Source: an uncultured Bacteroidales bacterium (GTDB lineage Bacteria > Bacteroidota > Bacteroidia > Bacteroidales > UBA932). From it: a DNA stretch of 26,777 nucleotides. Positions 1 through 8,858 of this stretch are shown piece after piece. The stretch covers positions 1 through 26,777 of the forward strand of contig CABUIX010000027.1 of assembly GCA_902491795.1 (NCBI GenBank). Direction: 5' to 3'. The position numbers and the translations under genes are program-made. Each line of letters opens with the position of its first letter. The stretch's first letter is position 1. The notes beneath the pieces were generated by a model. The model was not told the DNA's origin. It did not search any database and worked only from the letters and a program-made list of their open reading frames with translations.

Positions 1-55
1 AAAATCTGTGCACTCCCGATTACCAAAATCTGTGCACTTATCGTTACCGTTTACA
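1..55. mobile_element. Probable terminal end of an IS21-family insertion sequence
   Basis: A 14-nt sequence, AAAATCTGTGCACT, occurs at 1-14 and again at 25-38, a 24-bp period. Read on the minus strand from position 55 the end begins TGTAAACGG and carries GTGCACAGATTTT twice. IS21-family elements are known to end in TGT/ACA and to carry several short terminal repeats of this kind. Helicase homology starts immediately after this segment. The transposase genes and the other end lie outside the window, so no target duplication can be checked. The family assignment is inferred from end structure only. Confidence 0.55.
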
Positions 56-1616
56 CCCCTATTTCTTCAGCAGCATCGCCCTCGGCAAGATACCCTACCG
101 GTGCATTGAGCTGCGGCACATCTACCGGCAGCAGGACCTCCGGTTCATAGAAATACTCAACTGCATCCGGGACAACAGGTGCACGGGAGAGGTTCTTGAA
201 AGACTCAACTCGCGATATATTCCAGGATTCGACCCGCCGGATTCGGAAGGATATATCCGGCTGTTCACCCACAACAGGCAGGCCGGCGAACTCAATTCGG
301 CGAAGCTCGACGAGATAAGGAAGAAGGAATACACCTATACGGCAACCGTCGAGGGCGATTTTCCCGAAAGTTCGTATCCGGCCGAATTTGAGCTGCACCT
401 GAAGGAAGGAGCCCAGGTGATGTTCATCAAGAATGACATCAGCCAGGACAGGGCCTATGTGAACGGCACAATAGCCACAATCAGCTCGATCGGCGAAGAC
501 AGGATCACCGTCAGGACAAGCAGCGGCCACGACGACATCGAAGTCATGCCGGCCGAATGGACCAACGCGAAGTACGTGCTCAACAGCAGCACAAGCGAAA
601 TAGAGGAGCAAATCATCGGGACATTCAGGCAGTCTCCGCTGCGGCTGGCATGGGGCATCACGATCCACAAGAGCCAGGGGCTGACATTCGACAAGGCAAT
701 CATAAGCGCAAGTTCGGCATTCAGCCCCGGACAGACATATGTCGCGCTGAGCAGATGCAGGACTCTGGAAGGTCTTGTGCTCGGCGAACGCATTCCGCCA
801 CAGGCCATCAAAAGCGACTTCACTGTCGACAGATTCAGCAGGAGCATTGAGAACAACACACCGGACATCTCGGAGGTCAGCGCAATGGCCCGCGAATACA
901 TGATATCCTGTCTTGACGAGCTGTTCGGCTTCAGCGAGACGGCAAGAGCGGCAAGGGCCCTCTGCAGTGCAATGGAAAAGAACATGAGTCCCGACTGGGA
1001 CAAGCAGCTCGAATCCTGCAGGGAATGCATAAAGCTGCTTGAGGAAGAGGCAGTCCCCGTCTCCGGCAAGTTCGCCGTGCAGTACAGAAGGCTGGCGGGA
1101 ACAGCCGCCCTCGACGGGAGGATACTTGCCGGAGCCGGCTATTTCTCGGCTCTTGTCGGGAAGATTGTCTCAATCATGGAAGGAGTCCGTCCGGAAACGG
1201 ACAACAAGGTCGTCGCGTCCATCCTCAGGGAAAGGCTGGAGGATCTGTGGTACATACTGGGCATGAAGCGCGCTCTGCTCGAACATATCCTCGAAAAAGG
1301 GTTTGACGTTGCCGGCTATCTTTCACAGAAAGCCCGCCTGGCAGCCTCCGGCGCAAGCTTTGTCCCCAAAAAGCGGATGTCCGAAGTGTCCGGCACAAAG
1401 AACCCCCTGACATTCGGGGCCCTGATGAAATGGCGGGAGCAGAAGGCCGAAGAGGAAGGCAAACGCCCGAGCGACATCCTCAAGAGACGGTCAGCGATCA
1501 TCATAAGCAACACCATCCCGTCAAGCCTCGCGGAACTTGCGGAAACGGAAGGAATCGGCCCGAAAACCATCAAGGCCTACGGACAGAAAATTCTGGAGGT
1601 CATTTCCGGAGCATAG
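56..1616 (+). CDS. PIF1/RecD-type ATP-dependent DNA helicase, 3' part only, with C-terminal HRDC-like domain
   Basis: The reading frame is open from position 3 to the TAG ending at 1616, and recognisable helicase sequence begins near position 57 (YFFSSIALGKIPYR, then IELRHIYRQQD). These match the region after the Walker motifs in Bacteroidales PIF1-like helicases. Downstream are the late helicase motifs TIHKSQGLTF (about nt 660-690) and QTYVALSRC (about nt 735-760). The final 65 residues (PSSLAELAETEGIGPKTIKAYG) resemble an HRDC domain, a nucleic-acid-binding module. The N-terminal half with Walker A and B is absent. The upstream 55 bp look like an IS21 end, so the gene is probably broken by insertion rather than merely cut by the window edge. 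A GTG at 417 is an internal codon, not a believable start. Such helicases unwind DNA 5' to 3'; this fragment should be inactive as an ATPase. Confidence 0.8.
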
Positions 1617-1735
1617 CAGCCCGGAAGAGAGGCTCTCCGGAGAAAGAAGCTGTCAGTGCAGGCCAAGCGGCCGGATTCAGTCGCACTAATGGTGTCCTGT
1701 TCCATGCCAATCCCGTTCACGGAATGGTTGCTGCA

Positions 1736-1890
1736 GTTCCTGCAAAAGACCTGTCGCACCGATATGCCCTGGAGCGTCCTGGAAGAGGGGCGAGTGCGAC
1801 TGGTCTATCGAAATCGGAGAGACCTGTCGCAGCAGTATGCCCTGCAGGGCCCTGTGAGGCCGGTCGGTGCGACAGGTCTTTTGCAGGAAT
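1736..1890 (-). repeat. 155-bp four-arm palindromic element, copy 1
   Basis: The ends are 23-nt inverted arms (1736-1758 and 1868-1890) that pair at 22 of 23 positions. Within them the 9-nt motif CCTGTCGCA recurs at 1750-1758 and 1823-1831, with its complement at 1795-1803 (one mismatch, TGCGACTGG) and 1868-1876. Spacing is 9-36-9-19-9-36-9. On the minus strand it aligns without gaps to the element at 22022-22176. No believable ORF lies inside it, and its origin is unknown. The preceding stretch 1617-1735 shows no gene, only a weak hairpin near 1625-1645. Confidence 0.85.
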
Positions 1891-1905
1891 TATTCTGTCA
1901 TAGTT

Positions 1906-1972
1906 GCCGCCATCCGCAGGTGCCTCTCGTCAGGCATTGACTGTAAAAGAGCCTTCCTTGCTGCACCGCGGA
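1906..1972 (-). repeat. Hairpin module A, copy 1 (joined to the four-arm element)
   Basis: On the minus strand this segment matches the module at 21941-22005. It starts CCGCGGTGC, continues with GGAAGGCTCTT and CCTGACGAGAGG, and closes with CACCTGCGG, so its two ends can pair. It lies 15 bp from the four-arm element, and the same order and a similar gap are seen at the second locus. The function is unknown. The copy is more diverged than those near 22 kb. Confidence 0.8.
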
Positions 1973-1997
1973 GCAGCTTGCCGTGGCTTTCTGCCGA

Positions 1998-3449
1998 TTA
2001 ATCTGGCACCTGCACAGACACACTTTCTGAGACAATGCCCTTTCTGCCGACAGCGATATAATCTTTCGAAGAATCGACGGCCACCAGGACCCTGTCCTCC
2101 CCTCTTCCGTAAGCAAGATCATCAAAGAAGAAAGTCACCTTGTTTTCGAACTCCCCGACGTAAGAATATTCCCCGTACTTCGGGTTGTACCACCATACAT
2201 TCTTCCTGCTGCCGGAAATCTTTGTCAGATCGATGTTCATCGGACGCCCCGTATGGTTATAGACCAGGAGGTAGTCCTTTCCTCTCGTGGCCACGGCGTA
2301 GTCATATCTTTCGCCGTTCTCCCCCGCTATCACACTCTGGTCAGGAATCCGTTCGAAGAAAGGGAATCTGAGGATGAGTTCCTTAAGATATTTCATCTGG
2401 TTGTAGCCTGGATCCTTCAATGCATCCCACCAGCTTTCCGTGGCACCATAAGCCGGAACTATGCCAGGGCGGTAAAACTGCATTATGCTGTTGTTGCCAT
2501 AGGTATGCCCGAACGCACCCGCAAATACCGACCAGTAGGCATAACGCCGCACATCAGCCGCTGTCCATCTCGGTTCTTCCGGATCATGAAGTCCCTGCGG
2601 AATACCCTCATATACAGGTTCACCGTCGATCACCGGCTTCATCGGCTTCATACTTTGGCAATATTCCACATACCTCCAGTTCTCTTCCTCATGATGCCGG
2701 GGCAGCGTGTAATCGCCGTCATCCTCCTGCTGGCCGTACCTGCGGTGACCGCTCTGGAACATATTGAAATCCAACCATTCCGCATCATTGAACCAGGTGG
2801 CGGATGCCGTGCGGCCGAACGGATGGAAGGTCATAAGATGGTTCTTGTCAATTGAGCGGATGGTCCTCGCCAATGTCTCCCACACTTCCCTGTTCACATT
2901 CCCCCTGGTGTCCCCGCCAATGATCCACACAATGTTCGGAGAATCCTTGTATCGTCCGGCGAGGAATTCGCCGTATTGCCGTGCCTGCGATTCATCCATG
3001 AGGCCTGAACGGACAAGTCCGCCCCATATGCACACCATCCCGATGTAGATTCCGTTCTTCTCGGCTGTCTTTATGATATAGTCCATGTGGTCCCAATATC
3101 CATAGACTCCCGGCCTGTCAATATCCTCGAAATTGAAGCCGTCAGTCATCGAATATTGTCCGTACACATTCATTGCCGGCACACCATTTACCGTCTGGAC
3201 CTGGACGACATTGTAACCTGCATTCCTGCAAGTCTGCAGATAATATTCCACCTCATCCCTGTTCAGGCGTTCCGGCATGAGCCATCCAGTGTCGCCAAGC
3301 CAGAAAAAAGGCTTTCCGTTCTCATGCCGGAGGTACCTGCCCTCATCGGAAACCATGAGTTTTCCATTCTCCCACGGCAGCGTTTCCTGCGCGGACACGG
3401 CCAGCATGCTGCAGCACAGCATTGGCAGCAAAATCAGTTTCTTGAGCAT
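1998..3449 (-). CDS. GH140-like glycoside hydrolase (DUF4038 apiosidase-like fold), exported
   Basis: The protein of 483 aa (start at 3449) has an N-terminal signal peptide (MLKKLILLPMLCCSMLAVSAQ) and a TIM-barrel of the DUF4038 type, followed by a small C-terminal beta domain from about residue 400. The motif WIIGGD carries the expected catalytic Asp (about residue 180) and VIDGEPVYE the expected catalytic Glu (about residue 277). GH140 enzymes of Bacteroides release apiose-linked side chains from pectic rhamnogalacturonan-II, so a periplasmic or surface role on pectin fragments is plausible; the exact substrate is inferred. An ATG 27 nt upstream (3476) is in frame, but the signal peptide begins cleanly at 3449. 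No SusC/SusD pair or other rhamnogalacturonan-II enzyme is nearby, so it appears to stand alone. Family assignment is strong, specificity is not. Confidence 0.85.
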   Translation of the reverse strand: MLKKLILLPMLCCSMLAVSAQETLPWENGKLMVSDEGRYLRHENGKPFFWLGDTGWLMPERLNRDEVEYYLQTCRNAGYNVVQVQTVNGVPAMNVYGQYSMTDGFNFEDIDRPGVYGYWDHMDYIIKTAEKNGIYIGMVCIWGGLVRSGLMDESQARQYGEFLAGRYKDSPNIVWIIGGDTRGNVNREVWETLARTIRSIDKNHLMTFHPFGRTASATWFNDAEWLDFNMFQSGHRRYGQQEDDGDYTLPRHHEEENWRYVEYCQSMKPMKPVIDGEPVYEGIPQGLHDPEEPRWTAADVRRYAYWSVFAGAFGHTYGNNSIMQFYRPGIVPAYGATESWWDALKDPGYNQMKYLKELILRFPFFERIPDQSVIAGENGERYDYAVATRGKDYLLVYNHTGRPMNIDLTKISGSRKNVWWYNPKYGEYSYVGEFENKVTFFFDDLAYGRGEDRVLVAVDSSKDYIAVGRKGIVSESVSVQVPD

Positions 3450-3585
3450 ATCAATTCGTTCTTTCCGCCCTGTCATTCCGTAAAGATATATCCATTACAC
3501 TGCCCATCCAAATATCCGAAAGAGCCATCGCGACAAAAACAGACAATTTATGCCCGGACAGAGGACATCGCCCGTCAAAACACTC

Positions 3586-3593
3586 TATATTTG
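3586..3593 (+). promoter_or_regulatory. Bacteroidota -7 element for the CDF exporter
   Basis: TATATTTG fits the TAnnTTTG consensus and lies 27 bp before the start codon of the exporter. A clear -33 TTTG at the usual spacing is not seen. Confidence 0.5.
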
Positions 3594-3620
3594 CATCTTG
3601 TTTAAAAACGGAAATGACAG

Positions 3621-4550
3621 ATGAAAAGCATTGACGAAAAGGGCCTGTCCCGCGAGAAGAAGATATACAGGGTCACGTTTCTTGGGAGCATAGTGAACTT
3701 CCTGCTCCTGATTTTCAAGTTCGCAGCCGGAATCATTGGACACAGTGCCGCCATGATAGCCGATGCCGTGCACTCACTGTCGGATTTCATCACGGACATA
3801 ATCGTCGTCGTTTTTGTTCACTTGTCCAGCAAGCCTCAGGACAAGGAACACGACTACGGCCACGGCAAATACGAGACAATGGCGACTGTCATTGTCGGCG
3901 CCGTACTGTTCATCGTCGGACTCGGAATCATGAAAAACGGGGTTTCATCGATATGGAGCTTCATCCATGGCGAGACTCTGCCGGAACCGGGGATGCTTGC
4001 GTTCATCGCAGCAATAGTTTCCATCGTACTCAAGGAACTGCTTTACCGCTACACTGTCGCGAAAGGCAAGGAACTCAATTCCGAAGCAGTGACAGCCAAT
4101 GCCTGGCATCACCGGAGCGATGCTCTCTCATCCATAGGCACCGCAGTCGGAATCGGAGGAGCAATACTCCTCGGGGACAACTGGCGTGTCCTTGACCCGA
4201 TTGCAGCCGTGATTGTCAGCGTGTTCATAATGCGCGTCGCGATAAAGCTGGTTGCACCCGGTCTGGGTGAACTCATGGAGAAGTCCCTTCCGGAAAAGGA
4301 CGAGAAAGAAATCGAGGAAATCATCCTTTCATTCCCGGAGGTGAGCGATCCGCACCACCTGCGTACACGCCGCATAGGCAACTACTGCGCCGTGGACGTG
4401 CACGTCCGCATGGACAAGGACATGACACTTGAAAAAGTCCACAACATCACGGTGAGCATGGAAAGCCGGCTCAGACAGAAGCTCGGCGATCACACAATCA
4501 TCAACATTCACGTGGAGCCGCGAAAGAAGCAGCGCGAGGACTCCTGTTGA
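3621..4550 (+). CDS. Cation diffusion facilitator (CDF) family metal exporter
   Basis: This 309-aa inner-membrane antiporter exports divalent metal, probably zinc, in exchange for protons. The first two thirds form about six membrane segments. The CDF metal site is visible as HSLSD (H51, D55) in the second segment and HHRSD (H163, D167) in the fifth. This HxxxD/HxxxD arrangement is typical of Zn-transporting members. The loop HDYGHGKYE after segment 2 is also characteristic. The cytosolic C-terminal domain (from about residue 215) contains the histidine-rich turn DPHHLRTRR and ends in HVEPRKK, a ferredoxin-like dimerisation fold. Length is normal for the family. It is a single gene between two minus-strand units and converges on the CocE-type hydrolase. 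The metal is inferred from motifs only. Confidence 0.93.
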   Translation: MKSIDEKGLSREKKIYRVTFLGSIVNFLLLIFKFAAGIIGHSAAMIADAVHSLSDFITDIIVVVFVHLSSKPQDKEHDYGHGKYETMATVIVGAVLFIVGLGIMKNGVSSIWSFIHGETLPEPGMLAFIAAIVSIVLKELLYRYTVAKGKELNSEAVTANAWHHRSDALSSIGTAVGIGGAILLGDNWRVLDPIAAVIVSVFIMRVAIKLVAPGLGELMEKSLPEKDEKEIEEIILSFPEVSDPHHLRTRRIGNYCAVDVHVRMDKDMTLEKVHNITVSMESRLRQKLGDHTIINIHVEPRKKQREDSC

Positions 4551-4711
4551 CGGCAATCCGGTCGCGCCGGAACATGCAGAAGAACGAACCGGACAGAAAC
4601 TCTGCAAAATCAGAAGAACACGTTTCGAGGTAAAGGACCTGTCCGACAATTATTCCGATGAATCCGTCTTGCCAGCGGGACATCAAGCAAGAAGTCGACC
4701 GCCATTTTCCG

Positions 4712-6562
4712 TCAATTCAGAACGGGGAAAACGATCCTGGAGCCTTCGGAGCCACCGACATAAACCTTCTGGTTCGCCTTAACGGTTACGGCCTGTTCAG
4801 ACCATACTCCCTCCGTATTGGAATGCACGGCATATTCAGGGAACTGCGAAGACTTTATGTCCAGCCTGAGCGCATTTCCGGCCCGTACCGTCCAAAGTAT
4901 CGGCAATGCCTCTATTTCAAGCACCACCTCGCTTCCTTTCTCGTATTTCACCCTCGGTTCAAGCAGACCGTTCCTGTAGCCGAGAGTCGCAATCGAAGTC
5001 CTCATGTTGTAGGCTTTCCCTTCCGGAGTGACTTCGCTCAGCGTGAATGCAAACGCAGTGTCATCCACGTCAGTGCTGACCTTGAGATACACTTTCACAT
5101 TCCCGGCTATCGTCATGTCCTCCTCAAGCGGGGCGCTGACGAAACTCAGCACGTCATCCCTGTACCCGGGTTCGCTCTGCAGACGGCTGCCGCGCCTCTG
5201 CGATGAAGTGAACAGCGTCTCACCTCCCTCGGCATATACCGGATTCAACGGGTCATATACATATCCCACTTCCGATTCGGTACCCTGTCCGGACTGCAGC
5301 AGGGCAAGAACGTTCCATTTCTGTCCTGCCTGCTCTGACGAAAGATACATTGTCCGTGTGCTGTCGGGCCTTATTGGCCAGGAATCGAATTCCTCCCACT
5401 CGTCTGCCTCGATATTGTAGACAAGGACTTCCGGCTTCGGATCCTCCTTCCTGACAAGCAGTGAGTAGAACCACAGGAACTGGTCGGTCGTAATGTTGAA
5501 TCCCTTGGCATGCTCTGCAGGCACATGAGCCGGCGTCACCTCAAAGGAATGGTTCCACGAACCGAGCACGAGCCTGCTGCAGGACTTTACCTCAGGACTG
5601 AGCCTCTCGTATCCGAGCACGGTTCCCTCCTCATGATGGTCGAACTGCCCGGCCACTATCGTCATCGGGACATCAATAAGCGGCGGTATCCGCTTCAGGT
5701 CCGCCCAGACTCCGGTATTCCAGTACGGATCATCATAGTCGGTATGAGTTATCCAGTCACGGTAGTACTGCAGCTTACAGCCAAGGATGTTGACATCGGC
5801 CTCAACCTGGGGACGATAGAGGTAGAAGTCATAGTAGTTCTCCCCGGGGGCCTGTCCGGGCTTCCTCTCCGGCTTGACGATGTCCTCTTCCGCATTGTCG
5901 ATTGCCCAACCGGACATTATGTCCTCTCGGAAAAGGCCGCTCCTGTAGCAGGAAATGTGGCGGTCGACCCCGTAATGGCTCAGGTACATTCCCTTCACCT
6001 TGTCAGGGACGGAATCCCCGACGAGCCATCCCGTCAGGGCAGTATATGACGAGCCGAAGATTCCGATGTCGCCGCACCATGGCTGCTCATCCAGCCATCG
6101 GTAAAGGGCGATTCCGTCCGCACGTTCGTTCACGTTCGGCGAGAAGAAGCCCTCGGAGCCTCCCTTCCCGCGGCAATCCTGCTGTATGTAGCCGATTCCG
6201 TGACGGGCATATGCCCTGCCAGCCGCAATGCAGTCATCCTCGAACATGACATACGGCGTGCGTGTCACCACCACCGGAAAAGGTCCCTCCCCTTCAGGAA
6301 GATATATGCGCGTAAGCAGGCGTATGCCATCCTCGCCTGAAGGCACCATCTCCTCAAAATAGACATAGGATTCACTCACTTGCGGAACAAGGCCGTCAAA
6401 AACGGCCTCCTGCGCACGCATCCTCTCCCTGAAGGTCTCAGGCATTCCGGGATAATCATAAACCGGTACATTTGTGCGCCGCTGTGCAAATGCTGAAGAT
6501 GCCGACATGAACAAGACCATGACGGCAGACAAGACAAAGTACAATGTTCTCATGCCAGACAT
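4712..6562 (-). CDS. CocE/NonD-family serine hydrolase (X-Pro dipeptidyl-peptidase-like), exported
   Basis: The 616-aa protein has a signal peptide ending near residue 26 (SASSAFA). An alpha/beta-hydrolase domain follows, with the catalytic triad readable as S172 in IFGSSYTA, D308 in GQFDHHEEG and H338 in SWNHSF. The oxyanion-hole region RTPY (about 101-104) and QQDCRGKGGSEG (about 127-138) are also conserved. The last ~200 residues are a jelly-roll (PepX C-terminal domain). The family includes cocaine esterase, glutaryl-7-ACA acylases and X-Pro dipeptidyl peptidases; the real substrate cannot be read from sequence. It starts 15 bp after the GH36 stop, so the two are probably co-transcribed with GH36 first. 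ATG 6553 is an equally possible start. The 161 bp downstream to the CDF gene contain no clear gene or terminator. Confidence 0.88.
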   Translation of the reverse strand: MSGMRTLYFVLSAVMVLFMSASSAFAQRRTNVPVYDYPGMPETFRERMRAQEAVFDGLVPQVSESYVYFEEMVPSGEDGIRLLTRIYLPEGEGPFPVVVTRTPYVMFEDDCIAAGRAYARHGIGYIQQDCRGKGGSEGFFSPNVNERADGIALYRWLDEQPWCGDIGIFGSSYTALTGWLVGDSVPDKVKGMYLSHYGVDRHISCYRSGLFREDIMSGWAIDNAEEDIVKPERKPGQAPGENYYDFYLYRPQVEADVNILGCKLQYYRDWITHTDYDDPYWNTGVWADLKRIPPLIDVPMTIVAGQFDHHEEGTVLGYERLSPEVKSCSRLVLGSWNHSFEVTPAHVPAEHAKGFNITTDQFLWFYSLLVRKEDPKPEVLVYNIEADEWEEFDSWPIRPDSTRTMYLSSEQAGQKWNVLALLQSGQGTESEVGYVYDPLNPVYAEGGETLFTSSQRRGSRLQSEPGYRDDVLSFVSAPLEEDMTIAGNVKVYLKVSTDVDDTAFAFTLSEVTPEGKAYNMRTSIATLGYRNGLLEPRVKYEKGSEVVLEIEALPILWTVRAGNALRLDIKSSQFPEYAVHSNTEGVWSEQAVTVKANQKVYVGGSEGSRIVFPVLN

Positions 6563-6577
6563 ACCTATATCAGGAAT

Positions 6578-8770
6578 CTATTCAGCCGTAATTGCAATCA
6601 CGCGGCTTGAAGCCTCTCTCGCGGAAAGCACGTCGAGCCCGACCTTCATCAGGAAGTCTCCGGACAGGACCTTCCCGTCAACATCAAGCGACGACTCTGT
6701 CCCGGGCATCAGGTTGACTTCCGTAATGCGGTACATCCTGCCCGGATCAAGCCCCTGAAGCTTTACAGGCAGAAGTTTCTCACCAAATCGGGGATGGATG
6801 TCATAGGCGAACAGGACAGCCTGGGTCCTGTCGTCATTGACATAGTTGAGCGCCATATGGTTTGTCTCATAAGGAGAGACAAGCCTGTACTGATTTCCGT
6901 CCATGATCGCAGGCCGGAACTCCTTCCATGTCATGACAGCCTGCCGACAAAACTCCAGCTCCTCGGCAGAGAGACTCTTCAGATCCATGTCGAATCCGAG
7001 TTTGCACATCGAAGCCACATCTGTACGGAACTTCACGGAAGTGCTGCCGTTCCATCCCGTAACGTGGGCACACATGGCCTTGGCCGGGAAGAACTGCGAA
7101 AATCCCCACTGGATGTACAGCCGCTCGAACGGGTCGGTGTTGTCGCTGCACCAGAATTCCGTGAAATACTTCATGGCCTCGTAGTCGCATCTGGCACCTC
7201 CTCCGGAACACATCATCATGGGCACGTCCGGATATTTCTCCCTAACTCTCCTGAGCACATTGTACAGACCGCGGACGTGATCGATATACATCTGTTCCTG
7301 CCTATCATTCAGATATGGAGAATAGATGTTGGTGATGGGGCTGTTGCAGTCCCACTTGAAATACGAAGCCCCCGGATTGGCGGTCAGGATACCGTCAACA
7401 ACCCCGAACACATGGTCCTGGACTTCCGGATTGCTGAGATCAAGCACCAGCTGGTTGCGGTAGTAGTACATCTCACGGTTGGGATAATGGATCGCCCAGT
7501 CCGGATGCTCCTCGAAAAGCTCGCTCCTGGGGTTGACCATCTCCGGTTCTATCCATATCCCGAATTTCACGCCTGCCTCTTCCGCCGCAGCCGTCAGTGC
7601 ACCGATACCTCCCGGGAGCTTGTCACGAGTGACCTCCCAGTCGCCCAGGGCGGCACGGTCATTTTCTCGGGGATACTTGTTGCCGAACCATCCGTCATCA
7701 AGAAGGAAAAGGTCGACGCCCAGATCGGCAGCATCCTTCATCAGACCTGAGAGTATCTTCTCGTCGAAATCAAATGCCGTGTTCTCCCAATTGTTGAGCA
7801 GTGTCATGCGGCTGCCGTTTCCGTCCTTCAGCTGATAATTGCGCGCCCATTCATGCAGGCAGCGGCTTCCCTCACCAGATCCTCCGGTGCTGAGCGTAAA
7901 AATGAATTCCGGTGTCGTGAAGACCTCTCCTGCCTTCAGTTCGTAGCACGAAGCATACGGATTGATTGCCGGAATCACCCTGAGATTGCCGACATTGTCC
8001 ACCTCGAAGGTGAAGCGGAAATTTCCGGTCCACCCCAGTGTGCCCATAAGTACATCTCCCTTAGACTCGCTGACCGGCTGTCCGAGTCCAACTTCGAAGA
8101 ACGGCTGAATATGCATTGCGGAACGGCTTCCAAGCTTTGTGTCAAGTATCTTCTTTCCCGGCTGCAGTTCCTGCGAGCTCATCTGCACTTCCCTGGCCCA
8201 GTCACCGCTGAATTCGGTCAGGTAGTAATGCGGGCAACTGAAATAAAGCATGGTGGAGGCATATCGCCAGAGTTTCACCGGCCCGGCCTCACCGTGCCGG
8301 ATTTCGCTCCACGTCTTTATCACGTTCTCCCTTGCGTATGCCACGTAATGCAGGGTGACATCCACGGGGTATTGGTCGTCCCTGAGATTGATCACGGTAT
8401 GGGTGCCGCCGGCAACGGGTTCAGACGACGAAGATTCGTAGTACAGACATGTCGAAGGATTCCCGTCGCTGTGCGTGACGGCAACGGCAGGCTCAAAGAA
8501 ATCTTCATTGCCCGATCCGCTGTAGACTTCCCAGCCCCTGCGTGACACACTGCCGTCGGAGCCCGCCTTGATGTACCAGCGGAAATTCTGGAGATCGCTT
8601 TCGTGAAGCAGCTTTTCTCCGAAATAGGTTTGGTAGAGGCGTCCGTTGTCTCCGACCTGCAGAATCAGGTCTGTCCGGTCGGTGGAGATGCGGATAACCT
8701 GCTTTTCAGCAGCATTTGTCATTCCCGCAAGCGCGAGCAGCGAGGCGACAAGCATAGTTTTAATAATCAT
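6578..8770 (-). CDS. GH36 alpha-galactosidase, exported
   Basis: The 730-aa protein removes terminal alpha-galactose from oligosaccharides such as raffinose-family sugars or galactomannan. It has a signal peptide (cleavage near residue 20), an N-terminal beta-sandwich to about residue 310, a TIM-barrel catalytic domain (about 320-640) and a C-terminal beta domain. The clan GH-D/GH36 signatures are all present: LLDDGWFG (about 357-363), GIWIEPEMVNP (404-414), YFKWDCNSP with nucleophile D474, CSGGGARCDYEA (521-532) and CSDNTDPFERLY with the acid/base Asp near 543. Length and order are those of complete Bacteroidales GH36 enzymes. It is the promoter-proximal gene of a two-gene unit with the CocE-type hydrolase. 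No SusC/SusD or sugar regulator is adjacent, so it is not part of a visible polysaccharide utilisation locus. Confidence 0.95.
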   Translation of the reverse strand: MIIKTMLVASLLALAGMTNAAEKQVIRISTDRTDLILQVGDNGRLYQTYFGEKLLHESDLQNFRWYIKAGSDGSVSRRGWEVYSGSGNEDFFEPAVAVTHSDGNPSTCLYYESSSSEPVAGGTHTVINLRDDQYPVDVTLHYVAYARENVIKTWSEIRHGEAGPVKLWRYASTMLYFSCPHYYLTEFSGDWAREVQMSSQELQPGKKILDTKLGSRSAMHIQPFFEVGLGQPVSESKGDVLMGTLGWTGNFRFTFEVDNVGNLRVIPAINPYASCYELKAGEVFTTPEFIFTLSTGGSGEGSRCLHEWARNYQLKDGNGSRMTLLNNWENTAFDFDEKILSGLMKDAADLGVDLFLLDDGWFGNKYPRENDRAALGDWEVTRDKLPGGIGALTAAAEEAGVKFGIWIEPEMVNPRSELFEEHPDWAIHYPNREMYYYRNQLVLDLSNPEVQDHVFGVVDGILTANPGASYFKWDCNSPITNIYSPYLNDRQEQMYIDHVRGLYNVLRRVREKYPDVPMMMCSGGGARCDYEAMKYFTEFWCSDNTDPFERLYIQWGFSQFFPAKAMCAHVTGWNGSTSVKFRTDVASMCKLGFDMDLKSLSAEELEFCRQAVMTWKEFRPAIMDGNQYRLVSPYETNHMALNYVNDDRTQAVLFAYDIHPRFGEKLLPVKLQGLDPGRMYRITEVNLMPGTESSLDVDGKVLSGDFLMKVGLDVLSAREASSRVIAITAE

Positions 8771-8796
8771 GAGGTTTACAAGCTTTTTCGTATCCT

Positions 8797-8827
8797 CAAA
8801 TTAACTTAAACTTGTCCGGATGTGCAA
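8797..8827 (-). promoter_or_regulatory. Possible promoter for the GH36-CocE unit
   Basis: On the minus strand TTG (8825-8827) is followed after 20 nt by TTAATTTG (8797-8804), which has one mismatch to TAnnTTTG. It lies 27 bp before the GH36 start. The match is imperfect. Confidence 0.35.
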
Positions 8828-8858
8828 GAGTTTGACGGTCAACCACAAAAAGTACTGC

